Assembly (NCBI GenBank): GCA_039822785.1
Contig: JBCBMO010000006.1
Coordinates: 62,001-126,000, forward strand
Reading direction: 5' to 3'
Origin: Thermohalobaculum sp039822785
Lineage (GTDB): Bacteria > Pseudomonadota > Alphaproteobacteria > Rhodobacterales > Rhodobacteraceae
DNA length: 64,000 nucleotides
The notes beneath the pieces are model-generated. The model was not told the DNA's origin and made no database searches. It worked only from the letters and a program-made list of their open reading frames with translations. Positions 9,466-18,096 of the stretch are shown here, in pieces. The position numbers and the translations under genes were made by a program. Numbering within the stretch: position 1 is the stretch's first letter; every line of letters begins with the position of its first letter.

Positions 9466-9996
9466 TTAGCCAGTCTTGGGGAGCACCCGGGCCAAGGCGC
9501 CGCCGGCGCGGAGCATCGCCATCTGAGTGCCCCGCGGCAGACGCGCCACGTCGCGGTACCAGGTGTCGAAGGCCTCCATCATCGCCAGCGTCTCGCGGAT
9601 CCGCGCAGCCACGGCGGCCGGGGTTTCTCCGTCGCTCTCGGCGGTCGCCTCGACCTCGCGGAGCGCCTCGACGGTTGGAATGAACTCGCGCTCGCGGCGC
9701 CCCTCCACCACCGCCCGAACCAGATCGAACAGATCCTCGAGCGCAGTGAAGTGGTCGCGCCGGTCGCCGAGCTCGCGGGTGACCTTCACCAGCTTCCAGC
9801 CCTGCAGCTCCTTGATCGCGGTGGAGACATTGGAGCGGGCAATCCCCAAGGTCTCCGCGATCTCGTCCGCCGGGAGCGGCTGTTGGGCCAGATGCAAGAG
9901 CGCATGCACCTGCGCGACGGAGCGGTTGACGCCCCAGCGCGCACCCATCTCCCCCCAGTGGAGGATGAAATCACGCATGGCAGGCGTCAGCTGCAT
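9466..9996 (-). CDS. GbsR/MarR-type transcriptional regulator
   Basis: A 176-residue winged-helix regulator. It starts MQLTPAMRDFILHWGEMGARWGVNRSVAQVHALL (quoted in part), typical of the GbsR branch of the MarR superfamily. The recognition helix region is EIAETLGIARSNVSTAIKEL, followed by the wing around LGDRRDHF. The C-terminal half is helical and likely forms the dimer or ligand-binding part. The ATG at 9996 is chosen because GGAG lies six bases upstream; an earlier in-frame TTG overlaps that site. It heads a four-gene unit with two membrane proteins and a short peptide and probably controls it. GbsR relatives sense choline or osmotic cues in Bacillus; the ligand here is unknown. Confidence 0.88.
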   Translation of the reverse strand: MQLTPAMRDFILHWGEMGARWGVNRSVAQVHALLHLAQQPLPADEIAETLGIARSNVSTAIKELQGWKLVKVTRELGDRRDHFTALEDLFDLVRAVVEGRREREFIPTVEALREVEATAESDGETPAAVAARIRETLAMMEAFDTWYRDVARLPRGTQMAMLRAGGALARVLPKTG

Positions 9997-9997
9997 C

Positions 9998-10037
9998 TTG
10001 TACTCCAATTTCTGTCGTGACTGAAAATACCGTACAA
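9998..10037 (-). promoter_or_regulatory. Spaced inverted repeat before the GbsR-like gene
   Basis: TTGTAC (9998-10003) and GTACAA (10032-10037) form inverted half-sites 28 bases apart, immediately upstream of the regulator start. The outer copy could also act as a weak -35 on the minus strand. This is a candidate autoregulatory operator; six-base arms could occur by chance. Confidence 0.3.
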
Positions 10038-10133
10038 AGTGGCCGTGTCAAGGGCGAGCCGACGGGCCCTCGCTTGCCCCAGCGGCAGTGCCCGCCTAGC
10101 GTGCGCCCGGATCGGGACGGCTGGAGGATGGTC

Positions 10134-11288
10134 ATGAGCGCTCTGTCACCCCAGCAGGTCAGCCACCTGATGGCGCCCGTCTGGCCTGCCCTCGCGGTGC
10201 TCGGGCCGGCGCTGGTCTACTTGGTGCTGGTCGGCGCCGTGCTCGACGACCTCTCCCCGGCTGACGGCCTGGCGCGGTCGATGACGATCGGCATCGAGAC
10301 CGTCGCGCCCGATGCCCAGGAGGCAGTGGGAGAGACCGCGCCCGAGGGCGCGAGCGCCGAGCCCGCCCCCCAGAGCGCCACCGAGACCGCCAGCCCGCCA
10401 ACCACGCCCGTGGTGGCCCGCGAAGTGGCCGCCCGGGTCGAGTTCGGGCTCGCCTGCCTGGTCTTCAGCGCCGCCGCCATCGTGACCCTGGGCTATGCGC
10501 TGGCGGGGATCACCGCGCGCCAGGGCTGGACGGCAGGCGGCATCGCGCTGGGGCTGACCGGCGTCTTCGCCCTCTTCGTCTTCTTCAGCGACGCAGGCAC
10601 CCGGGTGGAGATGGTGGAGGGCGGACGGCTCGCCACGCTCGCGCCCTTCCAGCCCATCCTCGGCTCCTTCTCGCCCGGCATCCAGGACGATCTACGCGAT
10701 GTCATCGTCACCCGCGCCCTGACCGCCGCGACGGCCAAGGGCCTGCACGCGGAGGTCGTGTGGCACGCGCTGCTGCTGGCCGCCCTGGTCTCCGCCCTCG
10801 GCGTGGCGACCACGGTCGCACTGATCCTGCGTTTCGCCGAGATCGCCTGGCCGGCGCGACCCGATGACGGGGAAATCGAGGGGCTGCGGCAGCGCTGGCG
10901 GAGCCTGCGGGTCACTCTGCTCCTGGGCGCCGTGGTGTTGACGCTGGCCGTGATCGGGACCCGCAGCTTCTATCAGTGGCCGCTGTCGATGGTGGACCCG
11001 GCCACCGCCGCCGGGCTGGAGCCCCTGGTCCAGACCGGCGCCGCGGTCTGGGGCACGATCTTCACGCTGCTCCTGATCTCCACCGCGCTGCCGGCGCTGG
11101 TCGCTCTCCGGCTGGAGATCGACGCCGCCGCGGACGACCACGCCATCGACCACAAGGGACGAAAGGCCTGGCGCGAGACCCATGGCCTGTTGCTGGCCCC
11201 GCAGACGGCCCTCTCCGGCGTGCTTGCGGCGGCGACGCCCCTACTCGCCACCCCCACGCTCGAGGCGCTGACGACGCTCTTCAACTAG
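10134..11288 (+). CDS. Multi-pass membrane protein of unknown function
   Basis: A 384-residue protein. Hydrophobic segments occur near residues 18-40, 100-122, 130-152, 205-230, 258-280 and 300-325, suggesting about six membrane helices. Between the first and second there is a loop rich in Pro, Ala, Glu and Thr (about 50-90), and between the third and fourth a soluble stretch of about 50 residues. The start at 10134 is preferred because GGAGG lies six bases upstream; another ATG six bases earlier overlaps that site. It is divergent from the GbsR-like gene and ends seven bases before the stop of folD on the other strand. No family is recognised. Confidence 0.78.
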   Translation: MSALSPQQVSHLMAPVWPALAVLGPALVYLVLVGAVLDDLSPADGLARSMTIGIETVAPDAQEAVGETAPEGASAEPAPQSATETASPPTTPVVAREVAARVEFGLACLVFSAAAIVTLGYALAGITARQGWTAGGIALGLTGVFALFVFFSDAGTRVEMVEGGRLATLAPFQPILGSFSPGIQDDLRDVIVTRALTAATAKGLHAEVVWHALLLAALVSALGVATTVALILRFAEIAWPARPDDGEIEGLRQRWRSLRVTLLLGAVVLTLAVIGTRSFYQWPLSMVDPATAAGLEPLVQTGAAVWGTIFTLLLISTALPALVALRLEIDAAADDHAIDHKGRKAWRETHGLLLAPQTALSGVLAAATPLLATPTLEALTTLFN

Positions 11289-11295
11289 CGGGTGT

Positions 11296-12198
11296 CTAGG
11301 CGGTCAGCCCCTCGGGTTCCGCCAAGCCGTTGGCGCGGCAACAGGCGGTCAACGTATTGGCCAGCAGGCAGGCGATGGTCATCGGCCCCACCCCGCCCGG
11401 CACCGGAGTGATCGCCCCCGCCACCGTCGCGCAGCTGTCGTAGTCGCAGTCGCCGACGATCCGGGTCTTGCCCTCACCCTTCTCCGGCGCCGGCACGCGG
11501 TTGATGCCCACGTCGATGACCACGGCGCCGGGCTTCACGTAGTCGGCGGTCACCATTTCTGGCCGCCCGACCGCGGCGACCAGGATGTCCGCTGCGCTGC
11601 AGATGGCCGGCAGATCCTTCGTGCGGCTGTGGGCGACCGTGACGGTGCAGCTGTCCTTCAGCAGCAGGTTGAACATGGGCTTGCCCACGATGTTGGACCG
11701 CCCTAGCACCACCGCCGACTTGCCCGACAGATTGCCCAGGTGATCGCGCAGCAGCATCAGACAGCCCAGCGGCGTACAGGGCACCATGGCCTTCTGCCCC
11801 GTGCCAAGCAGCCCGACGTTGGAGATGGTGAAACCATCCACGTCCTTGGCCGGGATGATCGTGTTGATCACCTTCTCCGCGTCGATGTGCTTGGGCAGGG
11901 GCAGCTGCACCAGGATGCCATGCACGGCCGGGTCGGCATTGAGCTCTTCGACCAGCGCCAGCAGATCAGCCTCCGAGGTCTCCACATCCAGCTTGTGCTC
12001 GATCGAGGTCATGCCCGCCTCGACCGTCTGCTTGCCCTTATTGCGCACATAGACCTGGGAGGCCGGATCCTCGCCCACCAGCACCACGGCAAGACCCGGC
12101 GTGATCCCATGGTCCGCCTTCAGCCGGGCGACATGCTCACCCACCTGCGCCCGCACCTTGGCCGCAAAGGCCTTCCCGTCGATCACCGCCGCCGTCAT
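11296..12198 (-). CDS. folD: Bifunctional methylenetetrahydrofolate dehydrogenase / methenyltetrahydrofolate cyclohydrolase
   Basis: A 300-residue cytoplasmic enzyme that interconverts methylene-, methenyl- and formyl-tetrahydrofolate using NADP. Signatures include VGEDPASQVYVRNKGK with the catalytic Lys, GILVQLPLP, the DVDGF motif, PCTPLGC, the nucleotide-binding VVLGRSNIVGKP, and DVGINRV near the C-terminus. It ends with the PVPGGVGPMT block. Length is normal. The ATG at 12198 has a very strong AGGAGGG upstream. Its 3' end faces the plus-strand membrane protein gene with a seven-base gap. Confidence 0.97.
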   Translation of the reverse strand: MTAAVIDGKAFAAKVRAQVGEHVARLKADHGITPGLAVVLVGEDPASQVYVRNKGKQTVEAGMTSIEHKLDVETSEADLLALVEELNADPAVHGILVQLPLPKHIDAEKVINTIIPAKDVDGFTISNVGLLGTGQKAMVPCTPLGCLMLLRDHLGNLSGKSAVVLGRSNIVGKPMFNLLLKDSCTVTVAHSRTKDLPAICSAADILVAAVGRPEMVTADYVKPGAVVIDVGINRVPAPEKGEGKTRIVGDCDYDSCATVAGAITPVPGGVGPMTIACLLANTLTACCRANGLAEPEGLTA

Positions 12199-12425
12199 GA
12201 CCCGTCCCTCCTGTTTTATGGCTGAGGCGCGGTCTATCGGCAGGCCCCGGCAGGGTCCAGCGCCCTTCCCGCAGGATGACGGTCGAATGGGTTTCGCTCG
12301 GCAATCCTCGCCGATTGCCACGCTTTGATTGACCACTCGTTCACGCGATGCGCGCATCATCGAAGACGGGTGGGTGGGGGGCCCGTCCTCGCAGCGGCCC
12401 AGCCAGGCGCCGGCGCGGCGCCCGG

Positions 12426-12899
12426 CTACTTCAGCACGATGCGGTGCGCCCAGAGGTGGCCGTCGGAGATCACGATGTCCTCGAAGCCCAGCAGCTTGGC
12501 AAAGTCGAACCATGTCGCCGTCGTCGCGATGCCGTTCTTCTGGAAGAAGGCCGTCCCGCGCGCGTTCGAGGTTAGTTGCGCCAGCACCGCCCGCGCCCGG
12601 TAGAGCGTCGAGAAGACCTCGTTGTCGAGCGCCACGATGATCATGTGCTCCGCCTCTCCGCCCTTGGCGAAGATCGAGAACCGCGGCGTCTCTGGCGCGG
12701 CGAGCTGCGCCTTGGTGATCTCGGTGACAAAGGCGACCCGGATCTCGCGTGTCGCACCGTCGTTCGGCGGGGCGAGCCTGCGCTCGAACACCTCTTCCGA
12801 GTTCACGGGCGGGTAGTAATACCCCTCCTGCGACGCCTCTGCCGGGCCCGGCAGGGCGAGGACGGCAATCATCAGCGCAAGGGCGGCAAGGCGGATCAT
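12426..12899 (-). CDS. Small secreted protein of unknown function
   Basis: A 157-residue protein with a clear signal peptide (MIRLAALALMIAVLALPGPAEA, quoted in part: MIRLAALALMIAVLALPG; cleavage near residue 22). The mature part begins SQEGYYYPPVNSEEVFER and ends HLWAHRIVLK. I have seen similar small proteins in Rhodobacterales labelled as molybdopterin-guanine dinucleotide biosynthesis protein A, but the signal peptide and absence of a nucleotide-binding motif make that label doubtful. A periplasmic role is inferred. GGAG sits seven bases before the ATG. The gene stands alone between folD and the MOSC gene on the same strand. Confidence 0.72.
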   Translation of the reverse strand: MIRLAALALMIAVLALPGPAEASQEGYYYPPVNSEEVFERRLAPPNDGATREIRVAFVTEITKAQLAAPETPRFSIFAKGGEAEHMIIVALDNEVFSTLYRARAVLAQLTSNARGTAFFQKNGIATTATWFDFAKLLGFEDIVISDGHLWAHRIVLK

Positions 12900-13028
12900 G
12901 GCGATCTCCGGCGTTTTAACTCTGGGTCATGCCGGGGTTACCGGGCCGGCGCCCCCCTGACCAGCCCGGCGGTGCCGCCCAGGTCATCACGATCCGCTGC
13001 GAAGCGCGCCGAAGCCTATCAATGGGGC

Positions 13029-13610
13029 CTAACGGTGGGGCCAGTCTCGGGCGGGCGGCAGATGCAGCCGCAGGCGCTGGCCAAGGCGCAGCGTGCCGGG
13101 CCGCTCCACCCAAGCCGTCACGCCGCGCTTCTGCCGCGCCACCTTCGGAAAGGCGGCGCCGTGGCCGGGGTGAGCCTTCTCGATCTCGGCGGCGGGAAAG
13201 CGGCAGGGCGCGTTCTCCATATCGACGACCAGGGCCGGGCCTTCCTCCACCATAAGCCGGGCCGCGGGCGGAACCATGGTCAAGGATGGGATCCCCTCCA
13301 CCACCACCGTTGCCCCCAGCCAGGCGGGATCCAACCGCTCGAGCCCGAGCGCCGTGGCGATCACCGCCACCTCCTCCGCCGAGACGATCGAGAGCTGCCG
13401 GACATTCGCGATCTCGGTGCTGCGGGGATACTGCTGCTTCACCCGCACGCAGGACGCGCGCGTCAGCCCATGATGGACATCGCCCACCGGTCCGCCCCAG
13501 TCGCAGGTCAGGCTCTCCACTGCCTCCGACGCAACACCGTCCGACTGATCGCGGACCAGGCCGAGCCAGGTGACGGTGCCCCAATGATCAGTGGGCGAGA
13601 GGACAGGCAT
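13029..13610 (-). CDS. MOSC-domain protein
   Basis: A 193-residue protein resembling the MOSC (molybdenum cofactor sulfurase C-terminal) superfamily. Features are the opening strand GTVTWLGLV, the GDVHHGLTR block where MOSC proteins carry the GD.H.G motif, a RQLSIVSAEE strand, and the PCRFPAAE segment holding the conserved cysteine. MOSC domains act in sulfur transfer or in reduction of N-hydroxylated compounds by molybdenum enzymes. The start at 13610 overlaps the purD stop as TGATG and has AAAGGAAGG upstream, so it is translationally coupled to purD. The substrate is unknown. Confidence 0.82.
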   Translation of the reverse strand: MPVLSPTDHWGTVTWLGLVRDQSDGVASEAVESLTCDWGGPVGDVHHGLTRASCVRVKQQYPRSTEIANVRQLSIVSAEEVAVIATALGLERLDPAWLGATVVVEGIPSLTMVPPAARLMVEEGPALVVDMENAPCRFPAAEIEKAHPGHGAAFPKVARQKRGVTAWVERPGTLRLGQRLRLHLPPARDWPHR

Positions 13611-14881
13611 CAGCCTTCCTTTGCGGTCGTCGCAAGGGCCCGCCAGCCGATGTCGCGCCGGCAGAACCCCTCCGGCCAGTCGATGCACTCAACGGCAGCA
13701 TAGGCAGCGTCTCGCGCCCCTGCGATATCCGCCCCCAGCGCCGTGACGGCCAGGACCCTCCCACCACTCGCCACGATCGCCCCGTCCCGAGCCGCTGTGC
13801 CGGCATGGAAAATCTGCACCCCCGGCAGGGCCGCCGCGGCCACTAGCCCGCCGATCCGCGAGCCCTTCTCATAGGCGCCCGGATACCCCTTGGCGGCCAA
13901 CACCACGGTCAGTGCCGCCTCCGCCCGCCAAGCCACCGTCTCGCCCGCCAGACGCCCCGCTGCCGCCGCGCGGAACAGCGCCAGCGCGTCACAGGCGAGG
14001 CGCGGCAGGACGACCTGCGCCTCCGGATCGCCGAAGCGCACGTTGAACTCCACCAGCCGCGGCGCCCCGTCCTCGATCATCAGCCCGGCGTAGAGGATGC
14101 CGCGAAAGGGCATGCCCCGGCGCGTCATCTCCGCCAGCACCGGGCGCACGATCTCGGTCATGGCCCGCTCGGCCACCGCATCGCTCAGCACCGGCGCGGG
14201 GGAATAGGCGCCCATGCCCCCGGTGTTGGGTCCTGTGTCGCCGTCGAAGGCGCGCTTGTGGTCCTGCGCCCGCCCGAACTCCAGCGCCGTCTCCCCGTCG
14301 CAGAGGACGAAGAGCGAGGCTTCCTCGCCCGCCATGAAGGCCTCGATCACCACCTCCGCGCCGGGCTCAGCCATCAGCCGGTCGATCGCCGCCAGCGCCT
14401 CCTCGACGGTCATGGCCACGACGACCCCCTTGCCCGCGGCCAGCCCGTCGGCCTTGACGACGATGGGCGCGCCCTCGGCGGTGACATAGGCCCTCGCGGC
14501 CTCGGCCTCGGCGAAACGCGCCCAGGCGGCGGTGGGGGCGCCGCAGGCGTCGCAGATCTCCTTGGTGAAGCTCTTGGAGGCCTCGAGCCGCGCCGCCGCC
14601 GCGCTGGGCCCCAGGACGGCGATCCCCGCCGCGCTCAGCGCATCGGCGACGCCTGCGGCAAGCGGCGCCTCCGGCCCCACGACCACCAGATCGGCGGCAA
14701 GCTGGCGGGCCAGCGCCACCACCGCGGCAGGGTCCTCGATCGCGCAGGGCAGGCATTCGGCCAGGGCGGCAATGCCCGCATTGCCCGGGGCACAGACCAG
14801 CCGGTCGCAGTCCGGGCTGCGGGCGATGGCGGCGGCCAGCGCGTGCTCGCGGCCCCCGCCGCCCAGGATCAGGATGGTCAT
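13610..14881 (-). CDS. purD: Phosphoribosylamine-glycine ligase
   Basis: GAR synthetase, the second step of de novo purine synthesis, joining glycine to phosphoribosylamine with ATP. The 423-residue protein starts MTILILGGGGREHALA and shows the ATP-grasp signatures APIVVKADGLAAGKGV, the GPNTGGMGAYSP loop and FNVRFGDPEAQV. Length is normal for PurD. GGAGG lies seven bases upstream of the ATG at 14881. Its stop overlaps the MOSC gene start. One oddity is the high Ala content typical of this genome; all key motifs are intact. Confidence 0.97.
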   Translation of the reverse strand: MTILILGGGGREHALAAAIARSPDCDRLVCAPGNAGIAALAECLPCAIEDPAAVVALARQLAADLVVVGPEAPLAAGVADALSAAGIAVLGPSAAAARLEASKSFTKEICDACGAPTAAWARFAEAEAARAYVTAEGAPIVVKADGLAAGKGVVVAMTVEEALAAIDRLMAEPGAEVVIEAFMAGEEASLFVLCDGETALEFGRAQDHKRAFDGDTGPNTGGMGAYSPAPVLSDAVAERAMTEIVRPVLAEMTRRGMPFRGILYAGLMIEDGAPRLVEFNVRFGDPEAQVVLPRLACDALALFRAAAAGRLAGETVAWRAEAALTVVLAAKGYPGAYEKGSRIGGLVAAAALPGVQIFHAGTAARDGAIVASGGRVLAVTALGADIAGARDAAYAAVECIDWPEGFCRRDIGWRALATTAKEG

Positions 14882-14963
14882 GCGCCCGCCTCCGCTCAGA
14901 TGCCGGCCCGTCAAAGCGCGTCGCGCGGGCGCGCGCAAGCCCCGCGACGCCGGCCACGCGCGC

Positions 14964-15464
14964 TCAGCCAGGCAGGAGCGTGTCGAGCAGCCGCTCGCGG
15001 ACGACCGACACCGCCGCGCCGCTCGGCAAGACGAGGGCGGCCTCGAGCCTCAGGACCACGCCGTCCTCCCCACCCGCCGTGGTCGAGGAGAGGAGGCGAC
15101 GGATGGGCGACAGCGCGGCGATGGCGGGGCCGAACGGCGTCTCCCCGTCCTCAAAGGCCGCCCGCATGGGCGCGGGCAAGAGCGCGGGGCGATACCAGTT
15201 GTCGGCCCAGAGCAAGGGGACCGTACCGCGCATCAGCCTGATCCGACGGTGCAGCACGACCTCCGCTGCCTCCGCGCCCAGGGCATCGCATAGTCGCGCG
15301 GTATCCGGTGCCGCAGGCAGCGTGCCGAGCTGCACCGAGCGCAGCGGTCCCTCGCCGATCCTGCGGGCGAGGCACCAATCCTCCAGCACCGCGGTGACGC
15401 TGGGCTCGACCTCGAGCCGATGCCGTAGCGCCGCCAAGGCCGCCCGTTTCTCCGATCCCGCCAT
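14964..15464 (-). CDS. Chorismate-lyase-like protein
   Basis: A 166-residue protein resembling the chorismate pyruvate-lyase/UTRA fold. The central part reads EVVLHRRIRLMRGTVPLLWA, followed by RPALLPAPMRAAFEDGETPFG, comparable to the substrate-binding Arg and the PLG-type region of UbiC-like proteins. Chorismate lyase makes 4-hydroxybenzoate for ubiquinone. The match is by pattern only and the N-terminal half is divergent. The ATG at 15464 has only a GAGG directly before it, so the start is uncertain; a longer frame exists but overlaps the divergent xseA promoter region. It lies upstream of purD on the same strand. Confidence 0.6.
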   Translation of the reverse strand: MAGSEKRAALAALRHRLEVEPSVTAVLEDWCLARRIGEGPLRSVQLGTLPAAPDTARLCDALGAEAAEVVLHRRIRLMRGTVPLLWADNWYRPALLPAPMRAAFEDGETPFGPAIAALSPIRRLLSSTTAGGEDGVVLRLEAALVLPSGAAVSVVRERLLDTLLPG

Positions 15465-15570
15465 CCTCGCCGCTTCGCCCGCCCGGGGCCGCAGGCCAAG
15501 GGGCAAGGGTGTCGCGGCTCGGGTACAGCGCCGATTGCCGGCCCCGCGGCGGCGCTCTACTCTCCGCCCC

Positions 15571-17115
15571 ATGAGCCTGATCGACGAGATGCCCGAAAGC
15601 GGGGGCCGCGGCGCCAACGCGCCCGAAATCACCGTCAGCGAGCTGTCGCGCGGCATCAAACGCACGCTGGAGGACGCCTATGGCCGCGTCCGCGTGCGCG
15701 GCGAGTTGGGCCGGGTCACGTTCCATCGCAACGGCCATGTCTACCTCGATCTCAAGGACGAGAGCGCCGTCATCGCCGGGGTCGTCTGGAAGAATGCCGT
15801 CCGCGGGCTGGAGATCCGCCCGCAGGAGGGCGACGAAGTGATCGCCGAGGGGCGCGTCACCACCTTCGCCGGCCAGTCGAAGTACCAATTGGTGATCGAG
15901 AAGCTCGCTTATGCCGGCGAGGGCGCGCTGCTGGCCAAGCTCGAGCGGCTGCGTAAGGCCCTGGCGGCGGAGGGATTGTTCGATGCGGCCGCCAAGCGCC
16001 CGCTGCCCTATCTGCCGCGGCGCATCGGTGTCGTCACCTCGCCCACGGGCGCGGTGATCCGGGACATCCTGCATCGCCTGGCTGACCGGTTCCCGGTGCA
16101 TGTGATGGTCTGGCCCGTCGCCGTGCAGGGCCCCGGCAGCGCCCAGCAGGTGGCCGAAGCGATCCACGGGTTCAACGCGCTCGGACCCATGCAGCGGCCC
16201 GACGTGCTGATCGTCGCCCGCGGCGGTGGCTCCATCGAGGATCTCTGGGGTTTTAACGAGGAGGTGGTCGTGCGTGCCGCCGCGGGCTCTGCGATCCCGC
16301 TGATCTCGGCGGTGGGGCATGAGACCGACACGACCCTGATCGATCATGCCGCCGACCGGCGCGCGCCGACGCCCACCGCGGCGGCCGAGCTGGCGGTGCC
16401 CGTGCGCGCCGACCTGATCGCGACCGTGGCCGATCTCGACGCCCGGGGCCTGCGGGCGCTGCGCCGGGGGCTGGAGCTGGCAGGTCGGGGGCTGAAGGAC
16501 ACCGCCCGCGCGCTGCCGCGGCCCGAGGATCTGATCGAACTGCGCCGCCAACGCCTGGGCGCGCTGCGCCTGCCCGATCCCCGCCGCCTGGTCGCCGACC
16601 GGCGCACGGCGCTGGAGCGGCAGGCGCAGCGCCTGGCCCCGGCGCTGAGGGCCGTGGCGGCGACGCGGCGGATCGAGTTGGAGCGACGCGCCGGGCGGCT
16701 TTCCCCGCAGGTGCTGGCGGGCCAGGCGCGGCGTGGCCGGCAGGAGACCGCGCGCCTCGCCGCCCGGCTGGAGCCCGCGGCGCTGCGGCGCCTGGCGACG
16801 GCACGGGACCGGCTGGCGGCACAGGCGCGCATCCTGGCGAGCCTGAGCGAGGCGAAAACCCTGGCCCGCGGCTTCGCCATCGTCCGCGACGGCGCAGGTG
16901 CTGTCGTGGTGCGCGCCGCCGCCATCGCCCCCGGTACGCCGCTCAGTCTGGGCTTTCACGACGGGTCCGTCGCCGCGACGGCGACCGGCGATGCAGCCCA
17001 GCCGACCGCCACCGCCAGCCCCACCCCCGATGCTTCGCCGCCGAAACCGAAACCCCGCCGCCAGACGGCGCCGACCACGCCGGCGCAGCAAGGCTCGCTG
17101 TTCGACAGCGAGTGA
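15571..17115 (+). CDS. xseA: Exodeoxyribonuclease VII large subunit
   Basis: The 514-residue catalytic subunit of exonuclease VII, which degrades single-stranded DNA. After the N-terminal OB-fold (VRVRGELGRVTFHRNGHVYLDLKD, quoted in part) come the catalytic-domain motifs LPRRIGVVTSPTGAVIRDI, IVARGGGSIEDLWGFNEE and ISAVGHETDTTLIDHAADR. A long Arg- and Leu-rich helical region (about residues 270-430) matches the coiled-coil arm. The last 60 residues are a Pro/Ala/Thr-rich tail ending QGSLFDSE. The ATG at 15571 has no clear ribosome binding site. The small subunit xseB is not in the window. Confidence 0.95.
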   Translation: MSLIDEMPESGGRGANAPEITVSELSRGIKRTLEDAYGRVRVRGELGRVTFHRNGHVYLDLKDESAVIAGVVWKNAVRGLEIRPQEGDEVIAEGRVTTFAGQSKYQLVIEKLAYAGEGALLAKLERLRKALAAEGLFDAAAKRPLPYLPRRIGVVTSPTGAVIRDILHRLADRFPVHVMVWPVAVQGPGSAQQVAEAIHGFNALGPMQRPDVLIVARGGGSIEDLWGFNEEVVVRAAAGSAIPLISAVGHETDTTLIDHAADRRAPTPTAAAELAVPVRADLIATVADLDARGLRALRRGLELAGRGLKDTARALPRPEDLIELRRQRLGALRLPDPRRLVADRRTALERQAQRLAPALRAVAATRRIELERRAGRLSPQVLAGQARRGRQETARLAARLEPAALRRLATARDRLAAQARILASLSEAKTLARGFAIVRDGAGAVVVRAAAIAPGTPLSLGFHDGSVAATATGDAAQPTATASPTPDASPPKPKPRRQTAPTTPAQQGSLFDSE

Positions 17116-17194
17116 CGGGCGACGACTGGTCAGCACCGACTGATCAGCGACGTCCGATCGACGGCTACTGAGACCGACTGAGGGAGAGAAGACC

Positions 17195-17488
17195 ATGCCC
17201 AAGGGATACTGGATCGCGCATGCGGAGGTCACCGACCCCACCGCCTGGCAGGCCTATGTGACGACCGCCAAGGCCGCCTTCGAAGAACACGGCGCGGTCT
17301 TCCTGGCCCGCGGCGGCGCGGCGGAGGAACTGGAGGGAGCCGCAGGGCGCAGCCGCCACGTGGTGATCGAGTTCCCGAGCCTGGAGGCCGCCAAGGCCTG
17401 CTGGCAATCCGACACCTATCAGGCCGCGCGCAAGGCGCGCGAGGGCGCCGGTCAGATCACCATCACCGTGACCGAGGGCCTCGGTTAG
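17195..17488 (+). CDS. DUF1330 family protein
   Basis: A 97-residue cytoplasmic protein of the DUF1330 (dimeric alpha-beta barrel-like) family. It starts MPKGYWIAHAEVTDPTAW and contains VVIEFPSLEAAKACWQSD followed by YQAARKAREGAG, the usual family core. Related proteins are small homodimers without an established reaction. GAGGGAG lies upstream of the ATG at 17195. It follows xseA by about 80 bases and is followed by the 71-nt palindromic repeat element. Confidence 0.92.
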   Translation: MPKGYWIAHAEVTDPTAWQAYVTTAKAAFEEHGAVFLARGGAAEELEGAAGRSRHVVIEFPSLEAAKACWQSDTYQAARKAREGAGQITITVTEGLG

Positions 17489-17515
17489 CGCCGTCACCCA
17501 TCGGGGCATTTGCCT

Positions 17516-17586
17516 GTCATTGCCCGGCTTGACCGGGCAATCCACAGCACGGGCGCGTGGATCCCCCGGTCGAGCCGGGGGATGAC
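17516..17586. repeat. 71-nt double-hairpin palindromic element, copy 1
   Basis: The element starts GTCAT and ends ATGAC. Its left half holds the hairpin CCCGGCTTGACCGGG and its right half CCCCCGGTCGAGCCGGGGG. The two halves are also inverted repeats of each other, so it can fold as two hairpins or one long cruciform. A second copy of the same length and design lies at 29597-29667. Both lie between convergent genes, where they could serve as two-way terminators. This is a REP-like intergenic repeat. Confidence 0.85.
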
Positions 17587-17623
17587 TGCTATGCGACGAC
17601 GTGCGGCCGGGTAGATCGGCCGC

Positions 17624-18055
17624 CTAGAGGTCGGAGCCGCCCTCGCCGCAGAGCAGGGGGCGGCGGTCGCGGCCGGTGATCATGAGCTCCAGCCCGGCCT
17701 CGTCGCCGGTCTCCAGCACGCCGTGGATGCCCTCACCCCGTTGGGTGAGCGACCAGCACAGAACCTCGGTGCCCGGGCCGTAGAAAAAGCAGACCTGGTC
17801 CTCATAGGCGCGCCAGACCCCCTCCAGGCAGTTGCCGGAGGGGTAGCGCCAGACGACCGAGCCGTCCTCGGCGAAGCTCTCGGAGCCCCAGGGCTCCCCG
17901 TTGCGCTCGAAGTAGAGCGTGTAGCCGGTGGCGTAGTCGCCGAACTCTTCGGGCGAGAGCGGCGCCCCTTCACCGGCGGTCTGGGCGGCGGCCGTCACCG
18001 CGAACGCGGGAGCCGCCAACAGGAGGAGGGCGGCGAGAGCGATGTGGATTGTCAT
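17624..18055 (-). CDS. Small secreted protein
   Basis: A 143-residue protein with a signal peptide (MTIHIALAALLLLAAPAFAV, cleavage near residue 20-25). The mature part contains GYTLYFERNGEPWGSESF, WRYPSGNCLEGVWRAYEDQ and VCFFYG, with cysteines that could form disulfides. Its pattern recalls small periplasmic proteins of Rhodobacterales with no known role. GGAAAGA lies upstream of the ATG at 18055. It follows the DUF255 gene by 41 bases on the same strand and may share its transcript. Confidence 0.72.
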   Translation of the reverse strand: MTIHIALAALLLLAAPAFAVTAAAQTAGEGAPLSPEEFGDYATGYTLYFERNGEPWGSESFAEDGSVVWRYPSGNCLEGVWRAYEDQVCFFYGPGTEVLCWSLTQRGEGIHGVLETGDEAGLELMITGRDRRPLLCGEGGSDL

Positions 18056-18096
18056 GGCGCGATCTTTCCAAGCGCCGCGCGCCGCCGCAAGGCCCG

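Noticed and set aside
15151..17241. Long minus-strand frame opposite xseA
   Set aside because: xseA on the plus strand has all family motifs; the reverse frame has none.
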